From Symsagittifera roscoffensis (Eukaryota; Xenacoelomorpha; Acoela; Convolutidae), in NCBI RefSeq assembly GCF_963678635.1, contig NC_087063.1:46604101-46668100 (forward strand): a stretch of 64,000 bases of DNA. Direction: 5' to 3'. Shown piece by piece: positions 55,605-64,000 of the stretch (position 1 is its first letter; each line of letters starts with the position of its first letter). The notes under the pieces are model-generated. The model was given only the letters and a program-made list of their open reading frames with translations, did no database searches and was not told the origin of the DNA. Made by a program: the position numbers and the translations under genes.

Positions 55605-56136
55605 TTAGGTATTTGGATGCTTTCGTTTGAATACTCGGTGGGCTCGGTTTTCTTCTAATGTGGAGGCTGGGTTGGAGGACTCGGAGGAGAAACAGGATTG
55701 TGATAAATGATGAAGTGTTAAGGTGTTAGTTTTTTGAACCTGTTGATGTAAGGTAATGAAATTATCAAGCTCGTATTCTAGTTCTTCATTGAAAGGGCTG
55801 GGGGGGTCGGGTTGATCACTTTCCATTGAGGAGAGGATTGGGGCTGCGTCGGCGTAGGAAGAAGGTGCTGGGGATGGTTCATCGGGAGTTGGAGTGTGGA
55901 GTGGCGGAAGGGGGTTGCGAAAAAATGGACGGGCTGGGCTCGAGGTTCTGAAGTTCATCAGGGGTGTCAATATCGGAATTTTTAAAATGTGAGATGGTAT
56001 GAAAAACTGTATTTGTGGAACCATCAGATTCCATGCGTGGTGAATTAGTAGTGAATGATGGCAAGGGAGAAGAAGTGAAGTCACAAATTGATATTGAGAT
56101 TGGATTGGTAATAAAGGGAACGGTCAAGGGAAACAA
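55605..56136 (-). pseudogene. Pro/Ser-rich coding-like block, frameshifted
   Basis: Two overlapping minus-strand frames appear to be one protein region split by a frameshift near 55900. The 56136-55879 part contains SISICDFTSSPLPSFTTNSP and ends ...SQPPSATPHSNSR. The 56084-55605 part continues with TPDEPSPAPSSYADAAPI, an acidic EELEYELDNF stretch, and ends in a basic FKRKHPNT. It has no hydrophobic segment and no known domain. By position it could be the cytoplasmic tail of the envelope-like gene upstream or an independent ORF. Confidence is limited to 'probably once coding'. Confidence 0.4.
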
Positions 56137-56353
56137 TCTTCCGGCGCACCGTGGGCTAAAAAGATGATTGTTATGAGAACTAAATCTAGTGGTGTGTGGC
56201 TGTTCTACAATGTAATCGTATCAGTCTTCTATATTTGAATGATGGGCTCTTATTTGAGTAATTGGGTTTTGTGGGTAGCTATGACTTGTTGAGATGCGCT
56301 CTGTTATTGCAGTTTTTTTATAGTTTCATGGTACTAAAGATAATGGATGGTAA

Positions 56354-56689
56354 TTATGAAAATTGTGTAATTGTGGTGCAGTAGGTGTTGTATTTCTGTT
56401 GTCTTATGGAATATCGTATGCGTTTGGTAAATTTGATAATGATGAGGAATTTGCTAATGGTGAATTTGATAATTGAGAATGCGTTGATAATTTGTTTATT
56501 GTATTTGCTTATTTGAGCGTCTGAAAGAAATTTATAATTCGACTTCGAAAATATACCAGAAAATCCTGCTAACAATATGCGTGCTAGACTTGCTTGTTTG
56601 TTGACTTGTGTGTGTTTTGCGCATGTGTTCCAAATTCCTTTCAAACATGAGAAGAGAAAACCAAAAAAATTACACATAGCGTAGAACAT
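56354..56689 (-). pseudogene. Coding-like block with a hydrophobic N-terminal stretch, downstream of the envelope-like gene
   Basis: A 111-codon frame starting with an aromatic, hydrophobic stretch (FYAMCNFFGFLFSCLKGI), then a Lys/Ile-rich region. It lies between the envelope-like remnant and the Pro-rich block on the same strand and may be its membrane-proximal part. No family match is visible. Confidence 0.35.
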
Positions 56690-56899
56690 AGTTATTTTTT
56701 CTAAAATGTAATAGGGTCATCCTAGAAAGGCGTTAAGTTCATTTTTGAAGCTTACAAAGCTAAAAAACTTTTAAAAGGTGAAATATCTTGTGGACTGCAT
56801 TTTTCACAGTTTAAATATATGTAATCTTTTATACCTTCAAAAGTATCCGCTTTAGTCTTGTGCATAGATGTCTCAAAATCCTGTGGTTTTGGCAATTTT

Positions 56900-57477
56900 T
56901 CTCAAATTCTGACCTATTTATTGTCTTTGGATTATGTCCATGTTTGTAAGAAGTTTTTGAATTTGTTGTGTGCGAATGTGATGTTGTGTATCGGATCTGT
57001 TGTAAGTACCTATTGATTGTAAAACTATAATGGGGTTACGAGCAATACCCCTGATACTTTCTCGTGAAAGTTTCTTTAATGAAGGCATAAGTGTGGGGTA
57101 TGGAGTGAGAAGATAGTATTTGTCTTCATATGGGTTTAGCTGTACAAAATTCTGGCTCCTTTCACAAAAATATGTTCCTCTAAAAAGTGTAACGACAAAA
57201 AATACTTTACTTTTGTAGAATATAGGTATTCTTTATAACATCTTTTATCTTCAAAAACATTAGTGGATGTGTAATACCATAGTCTGTTTTCTTCGTAATC
57301 GATAAAGTGTGGTCTTTTGTCTGATAATAAATATCCTGAATAAGGTGTTTTTAGTACTGCGAGTGCAAGTGATTGTAGAATTTGTGTTCGTTCTTGTTCA
57401 CATAAGTGATGAAGTGTTTCTAATTCTGATAATGACATTTCTTGAAAAATTCTGCTCTTTGTGTAGTCCAATTTCAT
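56900..57477 (-). pseudogene. Envelope-like gene remnant of an LTR-type retroelement, frameshifted
   Basis: The block begins at 57477 and reads open to about 57136. It includes a heptad-like LETLHHLCEQERTQILQSL stretch, then SGYLLSDKRPHFIDYEENR and an aromatic WYYTSTN. The same protein continues in another frame from about 57155 to a stop near 56920. I associate this pattern with envelope-like ORFs of invertebrate LTR retroelements, but this is recalled resemblance, not a search. A frameshift around 57150 and missing sequence in the middle make it non-functional. No signal peptide or fusion region can be assigned. It is on the same strand as, but separated by 4.5 kb from, the reverse transcriptase fragment at 62-63 kb. 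Confidence 0.5.
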
Positions 57478-57565
57478 ATCTAAGTGGATGTCATAGTGAT
57501 TTGCGCCAAAATAAGTATTGTTGATGAGTGATAGTTTTTGTAAACGTGTGCTGCTGTTATCTTAC

Positions 57566-58198
57566 GGGCAAAGTTTTCCACCAATAGTTCATGTGGTTTT
57601 CAAAAATGTTACTGGGATGTATGATTTTTCGTCTGGAAGACAGACCTTCAGTTTGTAGTGACGCCATGCGCTCGTCGTACAAAAACTTCCAGCTTTTCTT
57701 GGCCTTCGAACCCGTTTCTTCTTCACTCGGGCTTATACTCGACATCATCGCGTTCTTGCTCTGCTTGGCCAGAGATGAGTGGGTATTGGCTGGATGTGAA
57801 AGTTCTTTTCTCAACTTATGACTCTTAGTCTCCGATTTGGACATTCCCCTGAGTAACATTTCATCTCGCGGCTCAACCTCGGAGCGCTCCGAGGCCTCCT
57901 CCGTCCTCTCGACTTCCTCTCGTTCGAGGTCCTTGCTCGGCTCAAAGTCGGGTCGAATAAGCGTTCGTTCCCCTTCGTCAAAGGGTTCCACAAGCGTTTC
58001 GCTCGCCGGCCCGTCGGCGCTCCGCCCTTGATCGCCATCGAGGTTCTTCTCAATCCTTAGTTTCATTTCGCTCACTGAAAGATCAGCTTGACCTTTAGTC
58101 GATTCGTTCTCAGCAAAAACGTCGGAAGCGCTGCTAAACGAAGGTTGGCTACGCCTAGTTTTAAATTTTCGCGTGCTTCCCTTGCTCAGCCTGGGAAT
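57566..58198 (-). CDS. Acidic, charged exon of an unidentified protein
   Basis: A 633-base open exon (211 codons, phase 0 at both ends) bounded by an AG acceptor (GACTACTTAG at 58199) and a strong donor (GTAAGA from 57565). It starts PRLSKGSTRKFKTRRSQ-like basic, then becomes Glu/Ser/Arg-rich (REEVERTEEASERSEVEP), and ends KSWKFLYDERMASLQ and NHMNYWWKTLP. Local GC is much higher than its AT-rich neighbours, and codon use is unlike the decayed retroelement blocks. That suggests a host exon, probably a disordered cytoplasmic region. The family is not recognised and neighbouring exons are not identified; the envelope-like remnant would lie in its downstream intron. It could also be an ORF of the unusual 58-62 kb segment. 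Confidence 0.45.
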
Positions 58199-58675
58199 CT
58201 AAGTAGTCAATCCTAACGAGTCCCTACGCTGCATATTTTGTAATAAACAGTAATACTCGCACAAATTAAGGGCAATGCACACGTAACGCAAACAAGTTCA
58301 AGTTAAATTACTTAACGCTGCCTACTCGATCTCGTAAGTATCAAAAATGTCTCTTGGGTTTCTCAATGATAAAGTTAGTGACTCAGCTAAAGTTATACAC
58401 AGAGCTTACTCAATATTGATATAATGCTAACTCAACCCCGTTGTATAGTATAACAGTATCACAAAATTTTCACAAGATATAATCAACACACAAAACACAA
58501 TTGATAATCAGATAAGAATATCCTACAGGTGACAGCGACCTTTCGTCAGTATCAATTTACCGCCACACTCTTATCAAGTCACTGCTTTGTTAAAATCAAA
58601 CAATCTTTTGTAAAAAGCAGTGATGATTCAGGAATAGATAAATAAAACTTAGTCTTAAACAAAAAGACTTCCCTC

Positions 58676-59020
58676 GATCGGAACACTCCAAAGGAACGAA
58701 GCCCAGGACAGAGTCTTCTCAAGTGAATGTTTATTTGCCTAATACACCCACCGAGGTCTTCTTTTAGGTTTCCTGCGATTGCCCGAGCTGTCCTACTAAG
58801 TAGCTCAAGGCAACCTCTGATCAAAAAATTTCTAAAGTCTATGAAAAAGCTCCCCCCTACGCGGAACGCTCCAAGTGCACGAGAGCAGGGAACAACTTTT
58901 CTTCTCGAGTGAGTGTGTATCTGCCTAATACACTCACCGAGGTCTTCTTCTATGTGTTCTCGGATTGCCCGAGCTTTCCTATTAAGTAGCGCTAGGCAAC
59001 CACACAACCAAAATCACAAC
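58676..59020. repeat. Two tandem units of about 186 bp
   Basis: The phrase cctaatacac(c/t)caccgaggtcttctt occurs at 58738 and 58924, preceded in both by cggaac(a/g)ctccaa and followed by gattgcccgagct and taagtagc. The units differ at many sites. The 142-codon minus-strand frame across them (59007-58579) is repeat-derived; it shows the same peptide twice (ARAI..., then CIRQI) but no known domain. Confidence 0.8.
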
Positions 59021-59214
59021 CAAAAAAAAAATTTTTGTTCGGGTACCTCTAACAGACCCGATCTAGAATCCAAAGCTGATCACGAATCTCCGGGTCAAAT
59101 GGGCCCCTGAGATCTTATTATGCACGCCCGTTGGTAGTTGACGTCTTATTCCGACTCTAAATGCATATTCAAGTTGTTCAAATTGCCCCAGAAGATACCC
59201 CTAAATTTTCAATA

Positions 59215-59500
59215 AGGAGGGTTGCTAAGAGGCTTAAGTCACTCCGGAGGGTTACTCCGGAGGGTTGTTAAGACACTTAGCTTACCTCGGAGGGTTACTT
59301 CGGAGGGTTCCTTCAAAATTTCAAATTCTTTGAATATCACTTGTAAGGGTCTCCCACTAGTCTCAGGAGGTGTCAACACCAGCCGAATTCTCCGTGGGGG
59401 TTGTTCTAACTTCTTCGGAGGGTCTCGTGGAAAATTTCCACTAAGGAGGGTTGCTAAGGAGCTTAGCTGACTCCGGAGGGTTACTTCGGAGGGTTCCCCA
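59215..59500. repeat. Short repeats rich in the word GGAGGGTT
   Basis: The block aaggagggttgctaag at 59215 is followed by cactccggagggttact and repeats. It occurs again as aaggagggttgctaagg at 59443 followed by gactccggagggttact. GGAGGGT starts at 59217, 59246, 59259, 59289, 59302, 59417, 59445, 59475 and 59488. Several sit in the palindrome ctccggag. There is no supported gene. Confidence 0.85.
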
Positions 59501-62000
59501 AAAATCAAGAAAAAGGGTTATTTTACCGCGATAAAGCCTCCGAATGCGGTGTAACTGACTTAAAACCAGGTTGGCTGACACGGTCAACCTTCCCAGTAGG
59601 ATAAAAAAGAGATCTTATAAAATTTTCTGCCGCTCGAAGGGTTCCCTAAAATTTGGACCCTCCGAACCAACAAATTCTAAAAAAATTTCTCTCTTCCGAG
59701 GTTATCAACCCAAAAACGCGGTCCGGAAAAGTGGTCAAAAACGTCGACTTATGGTACCAAAATTGTCTAGATCTGTTGGCTAGTTTTTGAGAAATCGCCA
59801 AAAACGCTTTCTTCAGAATGGCTTTTTTTCACCACCTATATAGGTTCTGAAAGACTTTTTTCTCAATTCCTATTGAAAAGGCCAAAAAATAATTGAAACG
59901 AGCGCAGTAGCCCCGTACGGCACTGGAACAATGCAAATTGCTAGGAAAAGCTTGGATATCCAAAATTTTGGGGTTCTACAATTTGGTCGAAAATCAGTAA
60001 TTTTCGACAAAATTGGGGTGTTTCTCGGGTCTAAATAGGAGATAAGTAATATATAGTAAGGACAATTATCTATTAGTAGTCGTTAATGAATAATACTATA
60101 CCCTCCTTTGCACCAAAATACCCGAATTAAGACCCTTAACTCGTAAAATTTGTGATCGATGGAGCCTACAATCGGACCGCGCCAATCGTGTCCCCCACCT
60201 CTTAAGTTTTGATGAAATAGTACCCGAACGATACTAAAATTGTTTCAACGATACCCAACAGTCGTTGTGGATGTTGTCCCTTTTGCCCCTGTTGAGTGTG
60301 GAACACGTCGGTCAGCTTGCCACTCTACCCTCCGGCCACCGGCAAAATCACCATTCACGTGCTTAAATACTCAAATTACACTCAAGGGAGGGTACCCGAC
60401 CCGTCACCAAAACACACAATCTTTCTATCAGAAATGATATAAATCAATCTGAAACAACAACAAATAGGAAGGTCAGATCACATCTCGTCCGGAAATAACA
60501 TATAAACTGTCACTTTATGTTTTTTAATGTTTTTGGTCTTTTTTGGATTTTTTACTGTTTTTTGTTCTTTTTTGTTTTCAATAAAATTGTTTTTGGCTTT
60601 TGTTTTTGGCTTTTTTGTTTGGTTTTACGATTTCTTTTTTATTGTTTTTGGTCCCGGGACTTTGGGACAAGCGGGCTCATGACTTCCCACCTAACCTTCC
60701 GGGCCCCGGAATTTTCGGTGTTAACTAAGTTAAAAAGCTAAATAGTACTAGGCGGAGGGTACGCACCTTCCCCCTAAAAAAAATAAAGGTCATTAAGACC
60801 TCTATCTCGGGCATACTTACGGAGCGGAGGGTTCGTCGCTGAAACGTTTGCTGATCATGATGGTCTCATGCCTTTAACAGGCCCACCCAGGAGCGCCATA
60901 AAAACGTCTATGTAACATTCGCCCAAATACTACACAGCGACGGAGCGCAGAAAAAGTACCTATTAACGACTGGCAGGCGTCAGTTACCTTAATCCTACTC
61001 GTTTTTCACCGTCTCGACTTTGCCAGTTGATTTTCTGGTCTGTTTAGGGCTAAGTAAAAAGTTACTATTTTTAGGCCATCAGTCAAACTACTTTTGATCA
61101 GCTTTCGTTTACATGCGAACACAACCACATAGCTGAAACTCGGATCCTCAGACTACGTGAATGCTATTAAAAACACAGCTCGAATACTCTATTTTAATAT
61201 GTTTTTGGTGACAGTTCTATAATAAATCTATTAGAGATGGATTGCCCTTTCCTCTTCCTAGCTACTCATATTCTAAAATATCAAATAATACCGGTGTCAT
61301 TTCAAAGTTCTACGGCATCAGAGTAGCTAAAAAGTTAGTTTACTACAGTCTTTCACCATATATCAGTCTCTGGGGGACCAAGCCTCCGCTTCCGTGTTCT
61401 CCTTGTAATAACGACGTTATCACTCCCAATTCGTGGCACGGGAGGGTACTGCTCTCCACCACTTCCCCATTGAAGCCTCCTTTCCCACTATCTTCTTCTG
61501 CTAAGGGTCTTATGTGCGTGATCGTCACCAAAAGAGGCTTCGTTTTTCTGTGTTAACGTCCGACTGTTTTTCACTATATTTGCTGTTGTTCTTCTTTTCT
61601 CAACTTTTTCAGTCAAAATGGCCGTTTTTTGGTATGTCTGAGAAAGACTCGTTCGTTAATCGAAATTTTGAAAATAGAAAATTCTAGAATACTTCGACCC
61701 TCCTTTTCAGCACTTTTTCGTCGTTAAGGTCTTTAATCGTTCTTTCGTGTTCAGCCGGAAGGTTGCGCTGTGCCAATCTGGCAGAATGGCACATATATTA
61801 TCTGGAGGGTCATGTATTAACTTGATTTATTGTGTATTTTGAGTCCAAATCTGGAAATCCTGATAAAATTACTTATTTAAGTTTTCTTTTTCTACTAAGC
61901 GAAATAGATCTTTCTTAAACAATTTTTGTTTATGTGGTTTTTGTTGTGTATTGTTTTTGATCCATGGTGAATATGGTATCGGTTAAAATGTAGAGGTTCT
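59501..62000. other. Compositionally distinct segment without a recognised gene
   Basis: More GC-rich than the rest of the window. More GGAGGGT or ACCCTCC words occur near 59660, 60101, 60329, 60390, 60754, 60826, 61441, 61700 and 61803. Frames at 59571-59783, 60240-60437 and 61242-61556 show no known domain. It interrupts what would be the retroelement between the RNase H fragment (62 kb) and the envelope-like remnant (57 kb). Confidence 0.45.
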
Positions 62001-62027
62001 CAACAAGTCTGCTTCGTAATGGTTATT

Positions 62028-62987
62028 TTAGCAATACAGAAATAAGGGAAAATGTTGTAAATTGTTTATTTGTGCATTATCAAGGTCGGTTCTAACTGCA
62101 ATTTTGCATTTTAATTGTGGTGATGTTTTGTCTTTTGCAAGGAAAAACTTTATATTTTGCAGTATTTCTACCGTTTTTTTTCTTGTTATCAATTCAAATA
62201 GTGTGTTTCGACTGGTTGTATCTGGTAATGCAAGGTTTTTGCCTGCAGTCCAGACCATATTTAGGTTTGAGAATTTCATAAGAGTTAGTTGAAATCTATA
62301 AATTTCATGGTTTTGATTTGATTTTTGTGCAAATAGGAAAACTATAGGTTTATTATCTGTAAATAGAACTGTTGGATGGTTGGATCCAAGTTTTAAAAAA
62401 TCATAATCTGTGAGAGTTTATATTATAGCTGTACATTTTGTCATAAGAGTAGAGAGTCTTAGTTCGGCTTGTGCAAATAGTCTTGAATTTGCTGAGGTAA
62501 GACTCATTTTATTTGTTCCTTTGTGTGATTGTAAAAATGCTGCGCCGGTTCCAAAAATGGAGGCGTCGCATATTGCATAAAATGGTTTGTCTGATCTGGG
62601 ATCGTATGATATTTCCTCAGTGAGAAGTTTTTTTATTTCTTCAAAACGTTGTTTGTGTTCTGTCGTCCATTCAAAACTATTTTGTTGTCTGAGAAAATTA
62701 TAAAAGGGTTTTAAATATAATAGCATTTTACAGACGTGTTTACTAGAAAAGTTTCGCATTACCAGAAATTCTTGGATTTTTTTTTTAATTGATGAAGATT
62801 GAAATTTTATGATTGCGTTTATGCGAGATTTTGATGGAGTTTTTGTATTTCCTTCAATAATATGTCCAAGGAACTTTACGCGAGTGAGAAAGAAATGTGA
62901 TTTGTCTGGGGCTGCTTTCATGTTTTCCTTGAGTAGTATTTGTTGGTATTTTTCCAATACTTCAAAATTAGATGTAGCATAAGCCAT
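62028..62987 (-). pseudogene. Ty3/gypsy-type reverse transcriptase (thumb) and RNase H, one in-frame stop
   Basis: A single minus-strand frame of 320 codons, interrupted only by a TAA at 62420-62418. It begins AYATSNFEVLEKYQ, which lies just after the catalytic YxDD region. It continues with FFLTRVKFLGHIIEG (palm to thumb), LYLKPFYNFLRQQ and FEWTTEHKQRFEEIKK. RNase H starts at FYAICDASIFGTGAAF (first catalytic Asp) and continues after the stop with LFTDNKPIVFLFAQ and WTAGKNLALPDTTSRN. The palm with the active site is missing upstream, and no integrase follows downstream. It is closely related in kind, though opposite in strand, to the element at 45-48.5 kb, which lacks exactly this region. 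Confidence 0.88.
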
Positions 62988-62988
62988 T

Positions 62989-63105
62989 GGGTATTTAAAT
63001 ATAATACCATCATACAGACGTATTTACTTGAAAAGTTTCGCATTCCCAGAAATTCTTCAATTTTTTTTTTAATTGATGGAGATTGAAATTTTATGATTAT
63101 GTTTC
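62989..63105 (-). repeat. Partial duplicate of the reverse transcriptase thumb region
   Basis: This stretch repeats 62705-62816 (gtttacttgaaaagtttcgc, ccagaaattcttc, gatggagattgaaattttat) with an offset of about 284 bases. It sits where the catalytic palm of the reverse transcriptase should be, so it marks the deletion or rearrangement point. It is followed by a small tandem repeat of atgtttcgtgtatt (63098-63142). Confidence 0.85.
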
Positions 63106-63194
63106 GTGTATTATGTTTCGTGTATTGTCTGTTATGTTTCGTGTATTATCTGATTTTTCAAAATTATTAAAAATTTTGTTGTTTTGACAAGAAC

Positions 63195-63990
63195 TCGACT
63201 CAATTGGTTTTTCACATTCATTTTTAGCCTGAAGCATGTTTATTGAAAGCGTGTTTTCTGTTTGGCTCTCATCATCTTTGGATTCACAATTTTGTGATTT
63301 ATTTGTAATTCTGAAGTTTCTGTGTTATCAATACCGGGATGGTCTGATTGAGTTTCTTCAGTTGATTGTACCTGGTTCATTTGTCTTTGTTGTTTAGGTG
63401 TATCATTTCTATAGTTTTTTGTCAAATTTGATATTGCGTATTATTCCTGTGTGGTGACCGCGAATAATTTCTCTGTCAATTTGAATAATTAGGATTTCGG
63501 TTCCTGGAATTGTCACGTGATCTATAATGAAAACTATTTTCATTTGAATAGTTTCGTGATCTATTATCTGAGTATTGTCTAACTCTATTGTTTGGGTAAA
63601 TCATGTTTGGGTAGAAATTTCTGGAACAGTTGTTTGAATAAAATATATTTCGAGAGTTTGAATGAGAACGATTTCTATAATAAATTGAGTAATTACTTCT
63701 GTTTGATCTTGATCTTGGATAGTTATATTGATATTGATTGTTTTGACTGTTTGATTGACTATATCTATTCTGTGCAAAATTTCGTAAGCTACTTCGATCT
63801 GTAGATCTTCCGCGATAGTTATTTCAATAAGCCGATTGTTGTCTATAGGTTTTCTTGTTATCTGGGAGTGGTTTTCCTGAACTATTATTACTGTGAATGT
63901 TTTTGTTTGGTAAAATCTGTTCGTTTTTCCTGAACTGATAAAACAAAGAATTGGTTCTCTATATTTCTGTGGTTTGTTCTGACTATCTTG
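63195..63990 (-). pseudogene. gag C-terminal region of the Ty3/gypsy-type fragment
   Basis: The minus strand reads an Asn/Ser/Arg/Tyr-rich protein from about 63860 to 63440 (for example YSQSNSQNNQYQYNYPRSRS and SRNFYPNMIYPNN), then a Gln/Thr-rich stretch around 63425-63240. Such basic, low-complexity tails occur at the end of gag in this retroelement type. Stops and frame changes are present (one near 63826). It lies upstream of the reverse transcriptase fragment in the correct order, and the element continues beyond the window edge. Confidence 0.6.
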
Positions 63991-64000
63991 TTGTTTTTGT

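Noticed and set aside
58579..59007. 142-codon minus-strand frame as a gene
   Set aside because: It is produced by two tandem 186-bp units and shows only the same peptide twice.
1..64000. A coherent new defence, metabolic or mobile system
   Set aside because: The host genes are unrelated to each other, and most unusual structure is repeat biology. The unexplained blocks are too decayed to assemble into a system from this window alone.

Overview
The window is animal nuclear DNA: AT-rich, with interrupted genes, long introns and heavy repeat content. Its recognisable proteins are a NUBP1-type cytosolic Fe-S assembly ATPase, a CARD-fold protein, an FkbM-family methyltransferase and the transmembrane half of a nicotinic-type Cys-loop receptor. 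The CARD fold and the Cys-loop receptor point to a metazoan. The sequence alone does not fix the species. There are no operons, ribosome binding sites or CRISPR arrays. A 200-base run of N (44923-45122) shows this is a draft assembly.

Layout. 1-8.6 kb: the likely last exon of an upstream gene (1034-1146), then NUBP1 in two exons (1418-2181 and 7526-7763) separated by a 5.3 kb repeat-filled intron with a GC-AG boundary. Related repeat copies lie on both sides of NUBP1. 8.6-17 kb: repeats, a textbook hAT-like MITE (11135-11517, perfect 8-bp target duplication), a small CARD protein (12170-12454), a frameshifted reverse-transcriptase relic (minus strand, 13.4-14.4 kb), and a 1.7 kb interspersed repeat carrying about nine satellite-like 165-bp units. 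17.4-18.7 kb: an intact single-exon four-pass membrane protein with a long Pro/Thr/Ser/Glu tail. 19-26 kb: foldback and MITE insertions and two noncoding tandem duplications (3 x 913 bp and 2 x 939 bp). 26.5-35.5 kb: an FkbM-type methyltransferase on the minus strand, whose first coding exon sits in a recent 2.8 kb tandem duplication, so two identical first exons exist. 35.9-37.8 kb: an inverted copy of the satellite-bearing repeat. 39.2-43.6 kb: tandem arrays of 1.3 kb and 363 bp units. 45-48.6 kb: a defective Ty3/gypsy-type retrotransposon (plus strand) retaining gag and integrase pieces but no reverse transcriptase. 50-52 kb: a possible 56-residue two-exon gene and the last two exons of a Cys-loop receptor (minus strand). 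54.4-58.2 kb (minus strand): decayed coding blocks, one resembling an LTR-element envelope-like gene, plus one clean acidic exon with good splice sites. 58.2-62 kb: a compositionally distinct segment strongly enriched in the word GGAGGGT. 62-64 kb: a minus-strand Ty3/gypsy fragment (reverse transcriptase thumb/RNase H and a gag tail).

The host genes do not form an obvious common pathway; they are unrelated genes in a repeat-rich region. I see no convincing new biological system. The points most worth checking are the duplicated FkbM first exon with its templated-looking junction, the GC-AG intron of NUBP1, the two full-length inverted copies of a satellite-bearing mobile repeat, two TIR elements with C/G tracts just inside their ends, and the unexplained coding blocks at 54.4-58.2 kb.
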